IMG/VR virus record: IMGVR_UViG_3300042445_002566
Coordinates: 1-24,773 of that record
Length of the DNA: 24,773 nucleotides
Direction: 5' to 3' (one strand)
Source of the DNA: a virus
Below are positions 14,962-20,148 of this stretch, in pieces. The position numbers were made by a program, and so were the translations under genes. Numbering within the stretch: the first letter of the stretch is position 1; each line of letters begins with the position of its first letter. The notes beneath the pieces are model-generated. The model did not search any database. It was not told the origin of the DNA and was given only the letters and a program-made list of their open reading frames with translations.

Positions 14962-14995
14962 GGGGTGGGCGGTGAACCCACCCCGGGGGGGGGGG
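14962..14995 (-). repeat. Intergenic hairpin family, copy 14, covarying stem, with G11 tract
   Basis: Arms GGGGTGGG and CCCACCCC (8 bp, perfect) with loop TTCACCG. Compared with the standard stem, a C-G pair has become T-A in both arms, a compensatory change. An 11-G run follows (14985-14995), five bases from the stop of the next gene. Confidence 0.8.
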
Positions 14996-15000
14996 TAGTA

Positions 15001-15381
15001 CTAGTGAAACGAGATAATTACCGAGGGGTCTTCATCAGTCTGATTTGATGCATAACTGGCGCGCACCCTGCGGTTTATTTCTAGCAGAAGGTACGATTTG
15101 ATTTCATCCGGCGAACCGTTGCAGGTATCGCAGAATTCCAATTCATCCAACTCGAGGCATGAGTCACAGTCGCAGTCTGGGGTCTCGTTAATTGCTACCT
15201 GCAATGTAGACTGCCCAGCGGGCTGATAAACCAAAAATGCAACTCCATACTGGCACTCAAAATCCTCATGGGTACGATACCCACCATATGGTATTGAGTC
15301 AGTTGGTTCGAAGTATTGGAAGTCAGCGAATACTGTAGTGCGTGTAATGTGGCAATGTGTACCACGTAATAATGTAATCAT
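15001..15381 (-). CDS. Small Cys-rich protein, first gene of the leftward operon
   Basis: A 126-residue protein. Around residues 75-95 it has CDCDSCLELDELEFCDTCNG, two CxxC pairs within 20 residues that could bind one zinc ion. The rest is not recognised. The ATG at 15381 is supported by GAGGAG 7 bases upstream. It is the promoter-proximal gene of the long leftward operon, about 390 bases from the predicted promoter, so it is probably expressed first and strongly. Being first in an early operon suggests a host-takeover protein, which is inference. Confidence 0.68.
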   Translation of the reverse strand: MITLLRGTHCHITRTTVFADFQYFEPTDSIPYGGYRTHEDFECQYGVAFLVYQPAGQSTLQVAINETPDCDCDSCLELDELEFCDTCNGSPDEIKSYLLLEINRRVRASYASNQTDEDPSVIISFH

Positions 15382-15452
15382 AACGATACTCCTCAACGGG
15401 TCAATTTCGCCTATAACCTAGGCTAGAAGGCTACCTGAGCCTCCTCATCAGC

Positions 15453-15470
15453 GGGGCGGTATATAGCCCC
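15453..15470 (-). repeat. Intergenic hairpin family, copy 15, leader copy
   Basis: Arms GGGGC and GCCCC (5 bp) around an 8-base loop, ggtatata on the plus strand. It lies in the leader of the first gene in the same place relative to the ribosome binding site region as other copies, but the stem is shorter. A nearby AGGCT/AGCCT hairpin (about 15428-15442) is also present. Confidence 0.65.
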
Positions 15471-15700
15471 GGATTGACCCCCCACCAGACCTCCAAGTCT
15501 AGCAGGGGAGCAATTATCGTTATCGTTATTTCATAAGACTCCGACCATGCTGGGTGTATCGCTAGACCTACCCCCCACCACAGGGGGTATCAGATGGGCT
15601 CGCTACCATCCGCCAATCATAACCGCGATACTACTCAACCCAGAGTGGGTGAGGAGTCTAGTTCCTACCAACCGCCCGATAGGATAGGCTACATCCGATA

Positions 15701-15738
15701 AAGTTCAAACCGCGCCGGGGGGTGAACTTGGTCACCCC
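15701..15738 (-). promoter_or_regulatory. Mutually exclusive hairpins in the leader
   Basis: AAGTTCA (15701-15707) can pair with TGAACTT (15723-15729), or GGGGTGA (15719-15725) can pair with TCACCCC (15732-15738). The two 7-bp stems share bases and cannot form together. The element lies just downstream of the predicted leftward promoter, the usual place for an attenuator. The GC-rich stem resembles the intergenic hairpin family. Confidence 0.4.
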
Positions 15739-15766
15739 GCCGATACCATCAAAACGATGATGTCCA

Positions 15767-15795
15767 GTTATAGGCAATAAACACCGTATAATCAA
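15767..15795 (-). promoter_or_regulatory. Leftward sigma-70-type promoter
   Basis: On the minus strand, TTGATT (plus 15790-15795) and TATAAC (plus 15767-15772) are separated by exactly 17 bases. It is the best promoter match in the control region and faces the long leftward operon. An AGTGT-N8-ACACT dyad abuts the -35 box, sharing one base, so a bound protein there could repress or activate. Confidence 0.6.
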
Positions 15796-15812
15796 GTGTA
15801 ATATTTCACACT
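15795..15812. promoter_or_regulatory. Operator-like dyad AGTGT-N8-ACACT
   Basis: Half-sites AGTGT (15795-15799) and ACACT (15808-15812) with centre aatatttc. The same half-sites and 8-base spacing, in a fuller palindrome, occur at 23596-23613 by the lysin promoter. It touches the -35 box of the leftward promoter. Confidence 0.55.
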
Positions 15813-15936
15813 GGTATTTTTGCCGGATTGTATTGCACAAAGTATTGACCTCGTGGTACTTCACGCGCGATATTCCAGTGGGGCTTGAATTGGTGTATCG
15901 GATTAATTTTGGGTTGAGTTGGGGGGATTGGGGGCT

Positions 15937-16018
15937 TCGCACGCGTAACTAGAAATCAAGAGACCTCCTCGCACGCGTAACTAGAAATATTGCACCCGTC
16001 TCGCGCGCGTAACTAGAA
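15937..16018. repeat. Three direct repeats with 32-bp period
   Basis: TCGCACGCGTAACTAGAAAT at 15937 and 15969, and TCGCGCGCGTAACTAGAA at 16001. The spacing is 32 bp each time, close to three helical turns, so proteins bound to them would lie on the same face. This is typical of iterons or of a regulator array. Confidence 0.8.
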
Positions 16019-16037
16019 GATTAATTATGGGGTTCGA

Positions 16038-16433
16038 CACCCAGCAGGGAGACAGAACGTTTGTTCGCTTAGGTCTATATATGATTTGTATTACATAACG
16101 TAGTAAATGCACCAGCCGCACCCAGTCCGGATACAGAACAGTTGTTTGCCTAGTCGTGTGGTTTTCACACCCAGTCCGGAGACAGACAACGGGGTTTGAC
16201 ACTTATTGATAGTTATTCACACAAATAACGGGGGTATATTCACCCCACCTCGACAATAACGCCCCACGTTGGGCATTGTGGGGGCAAATAGAAGGTCACC
16301 CCCCATCAGCCGGGGCGGCCGGGAGTCCCATATATATAGGGGTAAATGTTACTGGTGGGAACCCTGAAATGGCCGGGGATACCGCAGGTCACACCCCATT
16401 GGCAAGACCCCCCACACCCAGTGGAGGAGACAG
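16038..16433. repeat. Four dispersed CACCCAG...GGAGACAG repeats
   Basis: Copies at 16038, 16119, 16168 and 16415 share the core CACCCAGNNNGGAGACAG (one has GGATACAG, one has an extra base). The first two copies extend further, through a small hairpin-forming ACAGAAC...TTGTT segment and a CTTAG/CCTAG end. Spacing is irregular (81, 49 and 247 bases). Confidence 0.7.
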
Positions 16434-16521
16434 GCGGGGACTCCGACGCATAAAATCCCTCTCCTCTACAGTCCATATCTCCCTGCGGAGAAAACCACAT
16501 ACAGATAAAGTACAGATAAAC

Positions 16522-16560
16522 CGCACGTAAATAATCGTTAAATCGCACGTAACCGCACGT
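16522..16560. repeat. Three CGCACGTA repeats
   Basis: CGCACGTAA at 16522, CGCACGTAA at 16544 and CGCACGTA at 16554, spaced 22 and 10 bases, near two turns and one turn of the helix. The motif equals the 32-bp-period repeat (CGCACGCGTAA) without its central CG. Two ACAGATAAA copies (16501 and 16512) precede them. Confidence 0.6.
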
Positions 16561-16667
16561 ATTGAATTGTGGGTAACACAAGGAGGAGACAGTGGTGTAT
16601 GTATTAGTCTTGCTATCGCATACCGCACTGGCTAAGGATGGATGTTTCTCCCGTTGAGTAAAAACAA

Positions 16668-16697
16668 GAAAGCACCCTATGTGAATAGGATGCTTTC
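16668..16697 (-). terminator. Leftward-facing intrinsic terminator
   Basis: A 13-bp stem with one mismatch, GAAAGCACCCTAT against ATAGGATGCTTTC, with loop GTGA. On the minus strand it is followed by TTGTTTTTA; the plus side has no T-run. No leftward gene lies immediately to its right, so it probably stops antisense read-through from the leftward operon that ends at 18282. Confidence 0.65.
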
Positions 16698-16770
16698 AGG
16701 TTGGACAGAAGGAGTAAGGAACGTGTCGGACAGAATGGGGAAAGGTTTTCAGGACTCTCTTTATTCAGGC

Positions 16771-16800
16771 TTACCTATTCGGTAGCATGGATAGTATACA
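16771..16800 (+). promoter_or_regulatory. Possible rightward promoter
   Basis: TTACCT (16771-16776) and TATACA (16795-16800) with an 18-base spacer, 22 bases ahead of the first gene of the rightward operon. Both boxes are imperfect; it is chosen mainly for position. Confidence 0.35.
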
Positions 16801-16821
16801 TTGGGTTGGAGGATTATCAAT

Positions 16822-17097
16822 ATGCCGTATGTAAATAAGGCTCGTCCCTATAAGACGGAGTACGAGCAACAGGTTGCTAGGGGTGAGCATGGTAAGCGTA
16901 TGGAGCGTCAGAAGGCTCGTAGGGAGATGGATGCTAAGGGTGTTGATAGGACGGGTAAGGATATTGACCACAAGAAGCCGCTAAGTAAGGGTGGTACGAA
17001 TGCGGCTAGTAACTTGCGGTTGGTGAAGCCTAGTACTAACCGGTCGTTTGCTAGGAACAGTGACGGTACGGTGAAGTCTACTAAGGTGAAGAAGTGA
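16822..17097 (+). CDS. HNH-like endonuclease protein
   Basis: A 91-residue, very basic protein. Residues ~48-72 read DIDHKKPLSKGGTNAASNLR, then LVKPSTNRS: the DH...GG...NL...N core of an HNH/McrA-type nuclease fold. The N-terminal half is a charged helix (RMERQKARREMDAK). Small HNH proteins of this type are common in phages, where some act with packaging or recombination and others are homing nucleases; which applies here is unknown. The final His of a full HNH motif is not obvious (LRLVKPSTN), so activity may differ from classic members. The ATG at 16822 has GGAGG 9 bases upstream. It is the first gene of a four-gene rightward operon. Confidence 0.7.
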   Translation: MPYVNKARPYKTEYEQQVARGEHGKRMERQKARREMDAKGVDRTGKDIDHKKPLSKGGTNAASNLRLVKPSTNRSFARNSDGTVKSTKVKK

Positions 17098-17480
17098 GTA
17101 CGGCTGTTAAGAAGAACCCTGCTAAGTGGAAGGCCATTGTTGCTAGTGTGAAGGCTAGTAGCAAGGGAGGCGATGTAGGGGAGTGGTCAGCACGTAAGGC
17201 ACAACTAGCCGTTCAGAAGTATAAAGCGTCAGGTGGGGGATATGAGGGGCCTAAGAAGGCAGACAATTCTCTAAGTAAGTGGAGTGGTGAGAAGTGGCGT
17301 ACTAGTGATGGGACACCCAGCGAGGGTAAGAAGCGTTATCTACCTGATAAGGCTTGGAGTGGATTAAGTACCGGTGAAAAGGCCGCTACTAATAAGGCTA
17401 AAGCGGCTGGTGACAAGGCTGGTAAGCAGTTCGTTGCACAACCAAAGAAGATTGCGGCAAAGACAGCGAGGTACAGATGA
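17094..17480 (+). CDS. DUF5872-like basic protein
   Basis: A 128-residue Lys-rich protein. The C-terminal ~70 residues (SKWSGEKWRTSDGTPSEGKK, RYLPDKAWSGLSTGEKAATN, then GKQFVAQPKKIAAKTARYR) match a conserved domain that I know as DUF5872, found in phages and large DNA viruses. Its function is unknown; the high charge suggests binding to nucleic acid. The start is GTG, overlapping the previous stop as GTGA, and the next gene again overlaps by 4 bases, so the operon is translationally coupled. Confidence 0.7.
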   Translation: MSTAVKKNPAKWKAIVASVKASSKGGDVGEWSARKAQLAVQKYKASGGGYEGPKKADNSLSKWSGEKWRTSDGTPSEGKKRYLPDKAWSGLSTGEKAATNKAKAAGDKAGKQFVAQPKKIAAKTARYR

Positions 17481-17722
17481 CAGGCACTAAAGCACTTGGG
17501 TTCTTGCGACAGGGACACAAGATACGCAGGGACTCTTGGTTCAACGGTACATACGCACAGGTGATTGACGGCAAGATAAAGATGTATCGCCAGCCTAGAG
17601 AGAACTCTAAGGCGTTGCATGAATATACGTTTACTGCCAATGACCTGTTGCATGATGACTGGTCTGTTGAGTGGATGTACGAATGGAAGAATAAAGACGC
17701 TGAAGAACAAGAGGTTGAATGA
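17477..17722 (+). CDS. Tad2-like (DUF2829) protein, copy 1
   Basis: An 81-residue protein. It opens with TKALGFLRQGHKIRRDSWFN and closes with FTANDLLHDDWSVEW, the two ends of the DUF2829 signature ('Al..L..G..i.R..W ... DlLa.DW.v'). Thoeris anti-defence protein Tad2 of phage SPO1 belongs to this family and sequesters the cyclic ADP-ribose signal made by Thoeris. Family membership looks good; anti-Thoeris activity is inference, since most members are untested. The body between the ends is shorter than in many homologues. The start overlaps the preceding stop by 4 bases, and the next gene overlaps its end by 4. Two more relatives lie in the neighbouring leftward operon. Confidence 0.7.
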   Translation: MTGTKALGFLRQGHKIRRDSWFNGTYAQVIDGKIKMYRQPRENSKALHEYTFTANDLLHDDWSVEWMYEWKNKDAEEQEVE

Positions 17723-18285
17723 TTATCCTTCCAGAGGGTAAGTGGGATGTCATAGTAGCAGACCCACCATGGTCGTATACAGGCGCACAGGATAAGTGGG
17801 GTGCGGCGGCTAAGTTCTACGACACTATGACAGATGAAGACCTACGCAATATGCCTATCAAGGACATGATGCACAAGCAGTCGGTGCTGTTTATGTGGGC
17901 TACATCCCCTAGAATGGACGCGGCTATCGACTTGATGCGTCATTGGGGGCTAACGTACCGGGGTGTAAGTTTTGTATGGGTTAAAACACGGCAAGATGGG
18001 GTCACACCTATAGGCGCACAGGGTGTAAGGCCCACTATTGTCAAGCCAACAGTTGAATTTGTGCTTGCAGGGACGGTCTGTAAGACGGGTAGGCCCTTGA
18101 AATTGGCGGATGAGGGTGTGGCAAACGTCGTGTTGGCCCCAAAACGGGAGCATTCACGGAAACCAGACGAGGTGAATAGGCGAATTGACCGGTTGTACCC
18201 CGAAGCGTCTAAGATTGAACTGTTTGCAAGAAGCAAATGGCCCAACTGGGATGCTTGGGGCAATCAAGTTGGGCTATTTGATTAG
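17719..18285 (+). CDS. MT-A70 family DNA adenine methyltransferase
   Basis: A 188-residue protein. VIVADPPWSYTGAQ carries the catalytic DPPW at residues 15-18; FMWATSPRMDAAIDLMRHWG and FVWVKTRQDG follow, then EFVLAGTVCKTGR and a C-terminal HSRKPDEVNRRIDRLYP and KIELFARSKWPNWDAWGNQV. These are the standard MT-A70 blocks, so it should transfer a methyl group from S-adenosylmethionine to adenine N6 in DNA. Phage copies usually protect the genome from restriction. All conserved blocks are present. It overlaps the Tad2-like gene by 4 bases, and its 3' end overlaps the convergent DUF3310 gene by 4 bases, leaving no room for a terminator. Confidence 0.87.
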   Translation: MIILPEGKWDVIVADPPWSYTGAQDKWGAAAKFYDTMTDEDLRNMPIKDMMHKQSVLFMWATSPRMDAAIDLMRHWGLTYRGVSFVWVKTRQDGVTPIGAQGVRPTIVKPTVEFVLAGTVCKTGRPLKLADEGVANVVLAPKREHSRKPDEVNRRIDRLYPEASKIELFARSKWPNWDAWGNQVGLFD

Positions 18286-18560
18286 GATTCTGTTTTGTCT
18301 AAAGGCTGTCCTACATCAATATCAATGTAGTTGGCTATCCTAGCAACTGCGGCATCGGCTTCTGCTGTACTACCGGTAAGTTCCTTTATGGCATACCAGA
18401 CTACCTTGATAAGGTCTGTATCTTTAGACCCTTTGAGGTTGCATCTAACGGTGTATTTAATGATATTGCCTAGCCTAAAGTTAAGGCCCCACTCTTCAAT
18501 GGCATCATCAGGTTGAATCTTTGCATTTCTGTAATGCTTGACTAAGTTACCACCATCCAT
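18282..18560 (-). CDS. DUF3310 protein (SaV-like)
   Basis: A 92-residue protein. The sequence VKHYRNAKIQPDDAIEEWGL, then NFRLGNIIKYTVRCNLKGSK and DTDLIKVVWYAIKEL, is the DUF3310 pattern ('HY....i.p.d.i..wgl.f.lGn.iKY..R...Kg...DL.Ka..Y...l'). Phage members have been called nucleotide kinase-like, but the activity is not firmly known. The ATG at 18560 is preferred because the domain begins directly after it; the frame stays open to 18617, so a longer start is possible. It is the last gene of the leftward regulator operon and converges with the MT-A70 gene. Confidence 0.75.
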   Translation of the reverse strand: MDGGNLVKHYRNAKIQPDDAIEEWGLNFRLGNIIKYTVRCNLKGSKDTDLIKVVWYAIKELTGSTAEADAAVARIANYIDIDVGQPLDKTES

Positions 18561-18813
18561 TTTTGTACCCCGGTAACGGCAGTGCCGCTTTCCATGCGTA
18601 GTATTCATCCTCGCCATGTAGGCGGAAATGCTTGTCGTTGATGTAGATGTCTACATATTGATACGTTTCCCAATTGCGCCACATAGAGCGCGTAAGGATA
18701 ACACGACGCTTGCCATCCTTAGATACCCAGTCTTTACCTAGTGTGCTATGTGGGTCTTTACTGTGACTGAACGACCGTAGGTCGCGGAACGGTTGACGAG
18801 GACACTGAATCAT
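18547..18813 (-). CDS. Hypothetical protein
   Basis: An 88-residue protein (MIQCPRQPFRDLRSFSHSKD...) rich in aromatic residues, with a beta-rich core (WVSKDGKRRVILTRSMWRNW, YVDIYINDKHFRLHGEDEYY). No family is recognised. The ATG at 18813 overlaps the preceding stop (AAATGA), implying coupling; the frame is open further upstream, so the start is uncertain. It overlaps the DUF3310 gene by 14 bases. Confidence 0.6.
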   Translation of the reverse strand: MIQCPRQPFRDLRSFSHSKDPHSTLGKDWVSKDGKRRVILTRSMWRNWETYQYVDIYINDKHFRLHGEDEYYAWKAALPLPGYKNGWW

Positions 18814-19043
18814 TTCTTGAGAACTATCCAATCGTGAACGGAGCGTTTTGGTTGCTTGAACCACATTACTATCTCTTCTTCCTTAATAGCAGAAAGAGAG
18901 GTATCTGCGACAAGGTGAATCTGCATTTCAGCAATTGATTCACCGGTAGGGTTTCTAGCGAACACATACATATCATGATGCCAATTGGCACGCCGTATTG
19001 AGTTGCCACGAGATAGATATGCAAATGCACTTTTGAAGGTCAT
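18810..19043 (-). CDS. Tad2-like (DUF2829) protein, copy 2, divergent
   Basis: A 77-residue protein. It begins MTFKSAFAYLSRGNSIRRAN, then W, and ends VHDWIVLKK, keeping the 'A..yL..G..i.R..W ... DW.v' frame of DUF2829. The middle (MYVFAR, then VMWF) fits the family's strands. It is the most divergent of the three copies: the D-L-L/D-M segment before DW is not clear. The start has GGAG 3 bases upstream and overlaps the preceding stop as ATGA. It may be an anti-Thoeris or other nucleotide-binding protein; this is inference from family. Confidence 0.55.
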   Translation of the reverse strand: MTFKSAFAYLSRGNSIRRANWHHDMYVFARNPTGESIAEMQIHLVADTSLSAIKEEEIVMWFKQPKRSVHDWIVLKK

Positions 19044-19303
19044 GGTCTCCAGCGAACCTCTACCGTACGCACCTTAGTGTCACGTTCATATCTGTTATAT
19101 ATAGCAAATGCATCTTCATATATGGACTTAAACGCAGGATTCCGCACTAGTCCAATCGGGCGTGATGTTCCATCTTCATAATCAACAAATAACTCAACAC
19201 CCAGTGCTTTAGGATTTTCTGCAAAGTAAAGGCCAATGTCATAGGCTACTTGCTCTATGGTGTTATCTTCTGGATACATCCGCATAAAGTTAACTTTTAC
19301 CAT
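19040..19303 (-). CDS. Hypothetical protein
   Basis: An 87-residue alpha/beta protein (MVKVNFMRMYPEDNTIEQVA, YDIGLYFAENPKALGVELFV) with no recognised family. The ATG at 19303 has GGAGG 6 bases upstream; an ATG at 19309 touches that site and is less likely. It lies between two Tad2-like genes and overlaps both, so it may act with them. Confidence 0.62.
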   Translation of the reverse strand: MVKVNFMRMYPEDNTIEQVAYDIGLYFAENPKALGVELFVDYEDGTSRPIGLVRNPAFKSIYEDAFAIYNRYERDTKVRTVEVRWRP

Positions 19304-19529
19304 TGTCATCCTCCCAGTCACAGACTTCCCAGTCATCTGCCTTCATGTCGTCATAAGTAAAGCAGGTGAACTTACATTGCGTTTCCCATGCTTCCGCTGT
19401 ACGTCTTTCAACGAAACATAATGTTTTAAGGTCAAAGTAGACAATGCGGTGTTCGTCATTGTCTAGCCATGCCTTACGGGTTATGGGTAATCCATCCATA
19501 AGAGCATCTAATACTGCCGCATAAGTCAT
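19290..19529 (-). CDS. Tad2-like (DUF2829) protein, copy 3
   Basis: A 79-residue protein. It begins MTYAAVLDALMDGLPITRKA, then W, and ends TYDDMKADDWEVCDW: 'Al..L..G..I.R..W' followed by 'DDM.AdDWEV', close to the DUF2829 consensus. The acidic tail continues EDDNGKS. The family includes Tad2, which traps Thoeris signal molecules. It overlaps the XRE regulator by 4 bases and the next gene by 14. It is only distantly similar to the other two copies, so they are not a recent tandem duplication. Confidence 0.65.
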   Translation of the reverse strand: MTYAAVLDALMDGLPITRKAWLDNDEHRIVYFDLKTLCFVERRTAEAWETQCKFTCFTYDDMKADDWEVCDWEDDNGKS

Positions 19530-19936
19530 CTATTATCAGCCCACTCATGTTTCATATACGCATTGATGTTATTCATCAGGCCGTCTACGCTACGTGTAAT
19601 TACGTCATACGGGAATGACAGCATTGGGTATCCATGGTCTTTTAGTTCGCCGTAGTACACAAACACAGCATATGGAATATCTAGATGCATAGATAGGGAA
19701 TCCCAGTATGCTTTGCCAGACCTAATGCCCATCTCGATGTTATTCAGGGTCTGCGGTGAACAATGCTTGCCATCCTTAGTCCGCAATAATCCCGATAGAT
19801 GTCGCTGTTGAATGCCAAGTGACAAGCGGCGATATCTGATGATTTCGCTAAGGTTGGTTTCTGTGAGCCAGATAGTTCCATCGTTGCGTTTCCATGAACC
19901 GTTATGCGTATAAAACGCTGGATTCTTTATAAACAT
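19526..19936 (-). CDS. XRE-type helix-turn-helix regulator
   Basis: A 136-residue protein. Residues ~28-80 match an XRE/Cro-CI helix-turn-helix: LSEIIRYRRLSLGIQQRHLS, then GLLRTKDGKHCSPQTLNNIE, then GKAYWDSLSMHLDIPYAVF. An insertion in the turn (RTKDGKH) is unusual. The C-terminal ~45 residues are not recognised. It probably binds DNA as a dimer and may control its own operon. GGAGG lies 4 bases before the ATG, and the start overlaps the preceding stop as TAATG. It follows a leaderless-type promoter and precedes Tad2-like genes, an arrangement like a phage regulator-plus-anti-defence operon. Confidence 0.68.
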   Translation of the reverse strand: MFIKNPAFYTHNGSWKRNDGTIWLTETNLSEIIRYRRLSLGIQQRHLSGLLRTKDGKHCSPQTLNNIEMGIRSGKAYWDSLSMHLDIPYAVFVYYGELKDHGYPMLSFPYDVITRSVDGLMNNINAYMKHEWADNR

Positions 19937-20142
19937 TAGTCCTCCATGACTTTGACGTAGTGCGTTCCATCATTGTCGTTGCAAAACACAATGGCAGATG
20001 CACGCTTTTTGTATATGCGTAATAGTTGTCCATCACTTTGATAGATATGAAATGAGGTTCGCCGAGCGCGGTCACGGGCCGCCGCACGCTCTTTTTCCCA
20101 CTGCGCCTCATCCCATTGACTAGTCTGTACACGTTTTGGCAT
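19936..20142 (-). CDS. Small basic hypothetical protein, first gene of a probably leaderless mRNA
   Basis: A 68-residue protein. The N-terminal half is a charged helix (EAQWEKERAAARDRARRTSF), the C-terminal half two or three strands (HIYQSDGQLLRIYKKRASAI). No family is recognised. No ribosome binding site precedes the ATG; instead a good -10 box lies 6 bases upstream, so the mRNA probably starts at the ATG itself. It opens a seven-gene operon with coupled overlaps down to 18282. Confidence 0.65.
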   Translation of the reverse strand: MPKRVQTSQWDEAQWEKERAAARDRARRTSFHIYQSDGQLLRIYKKRASAIVFCNDNDGTHYVKVMED

Positions 20143-20148
20143 ATGTCA

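Larger units (their letters stand above)
15382..16821. other. Non-coding control region between divergent operons
   Basis: No reading frame here has a credible ribosome binding site or recognisable protein. The region holds, from left to right: the leader of the leftward operon with several hairpins, a leftward promoter, an operator-like dyad, three repeats at 32-bp period, four CACCCAG repeats, three CGCACGTAA repeats, a leftward-facing terminator and a weak rightward promoter. No tRNA was found by eye. It could contain a replication origin, a regulatory switch or a small RNA; the sequence does not decide. Confidence 0.7.

Noticed and set aside
9105-15470. The hairpins as ordinary intrinsic terminators
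   Set aside because: They lack a T-run on the transcribed strand and are followed within about 10-30 bases by a ribosome binding site and the next gene of the same operon, so termination at each would silence the operon. Partial termination cannot be excluded.
15540-15740. tRNA-like segment around GTTCAAACC
   Set aside because: No acceptor stem, D-arm or anticodon arm could be drawn around it on either strand.
15937-16018. CRISPR array
   Set aside because: Only three 18-20-base repeats with gaps of 12-14 bases; spacers are far too short and no cas gene is present.
15658-16628. Several frames of 73-94 codons in the control region
   Set aside because: None has a ribosome binding site or recognisable protein pattern, and they run through the repeats.
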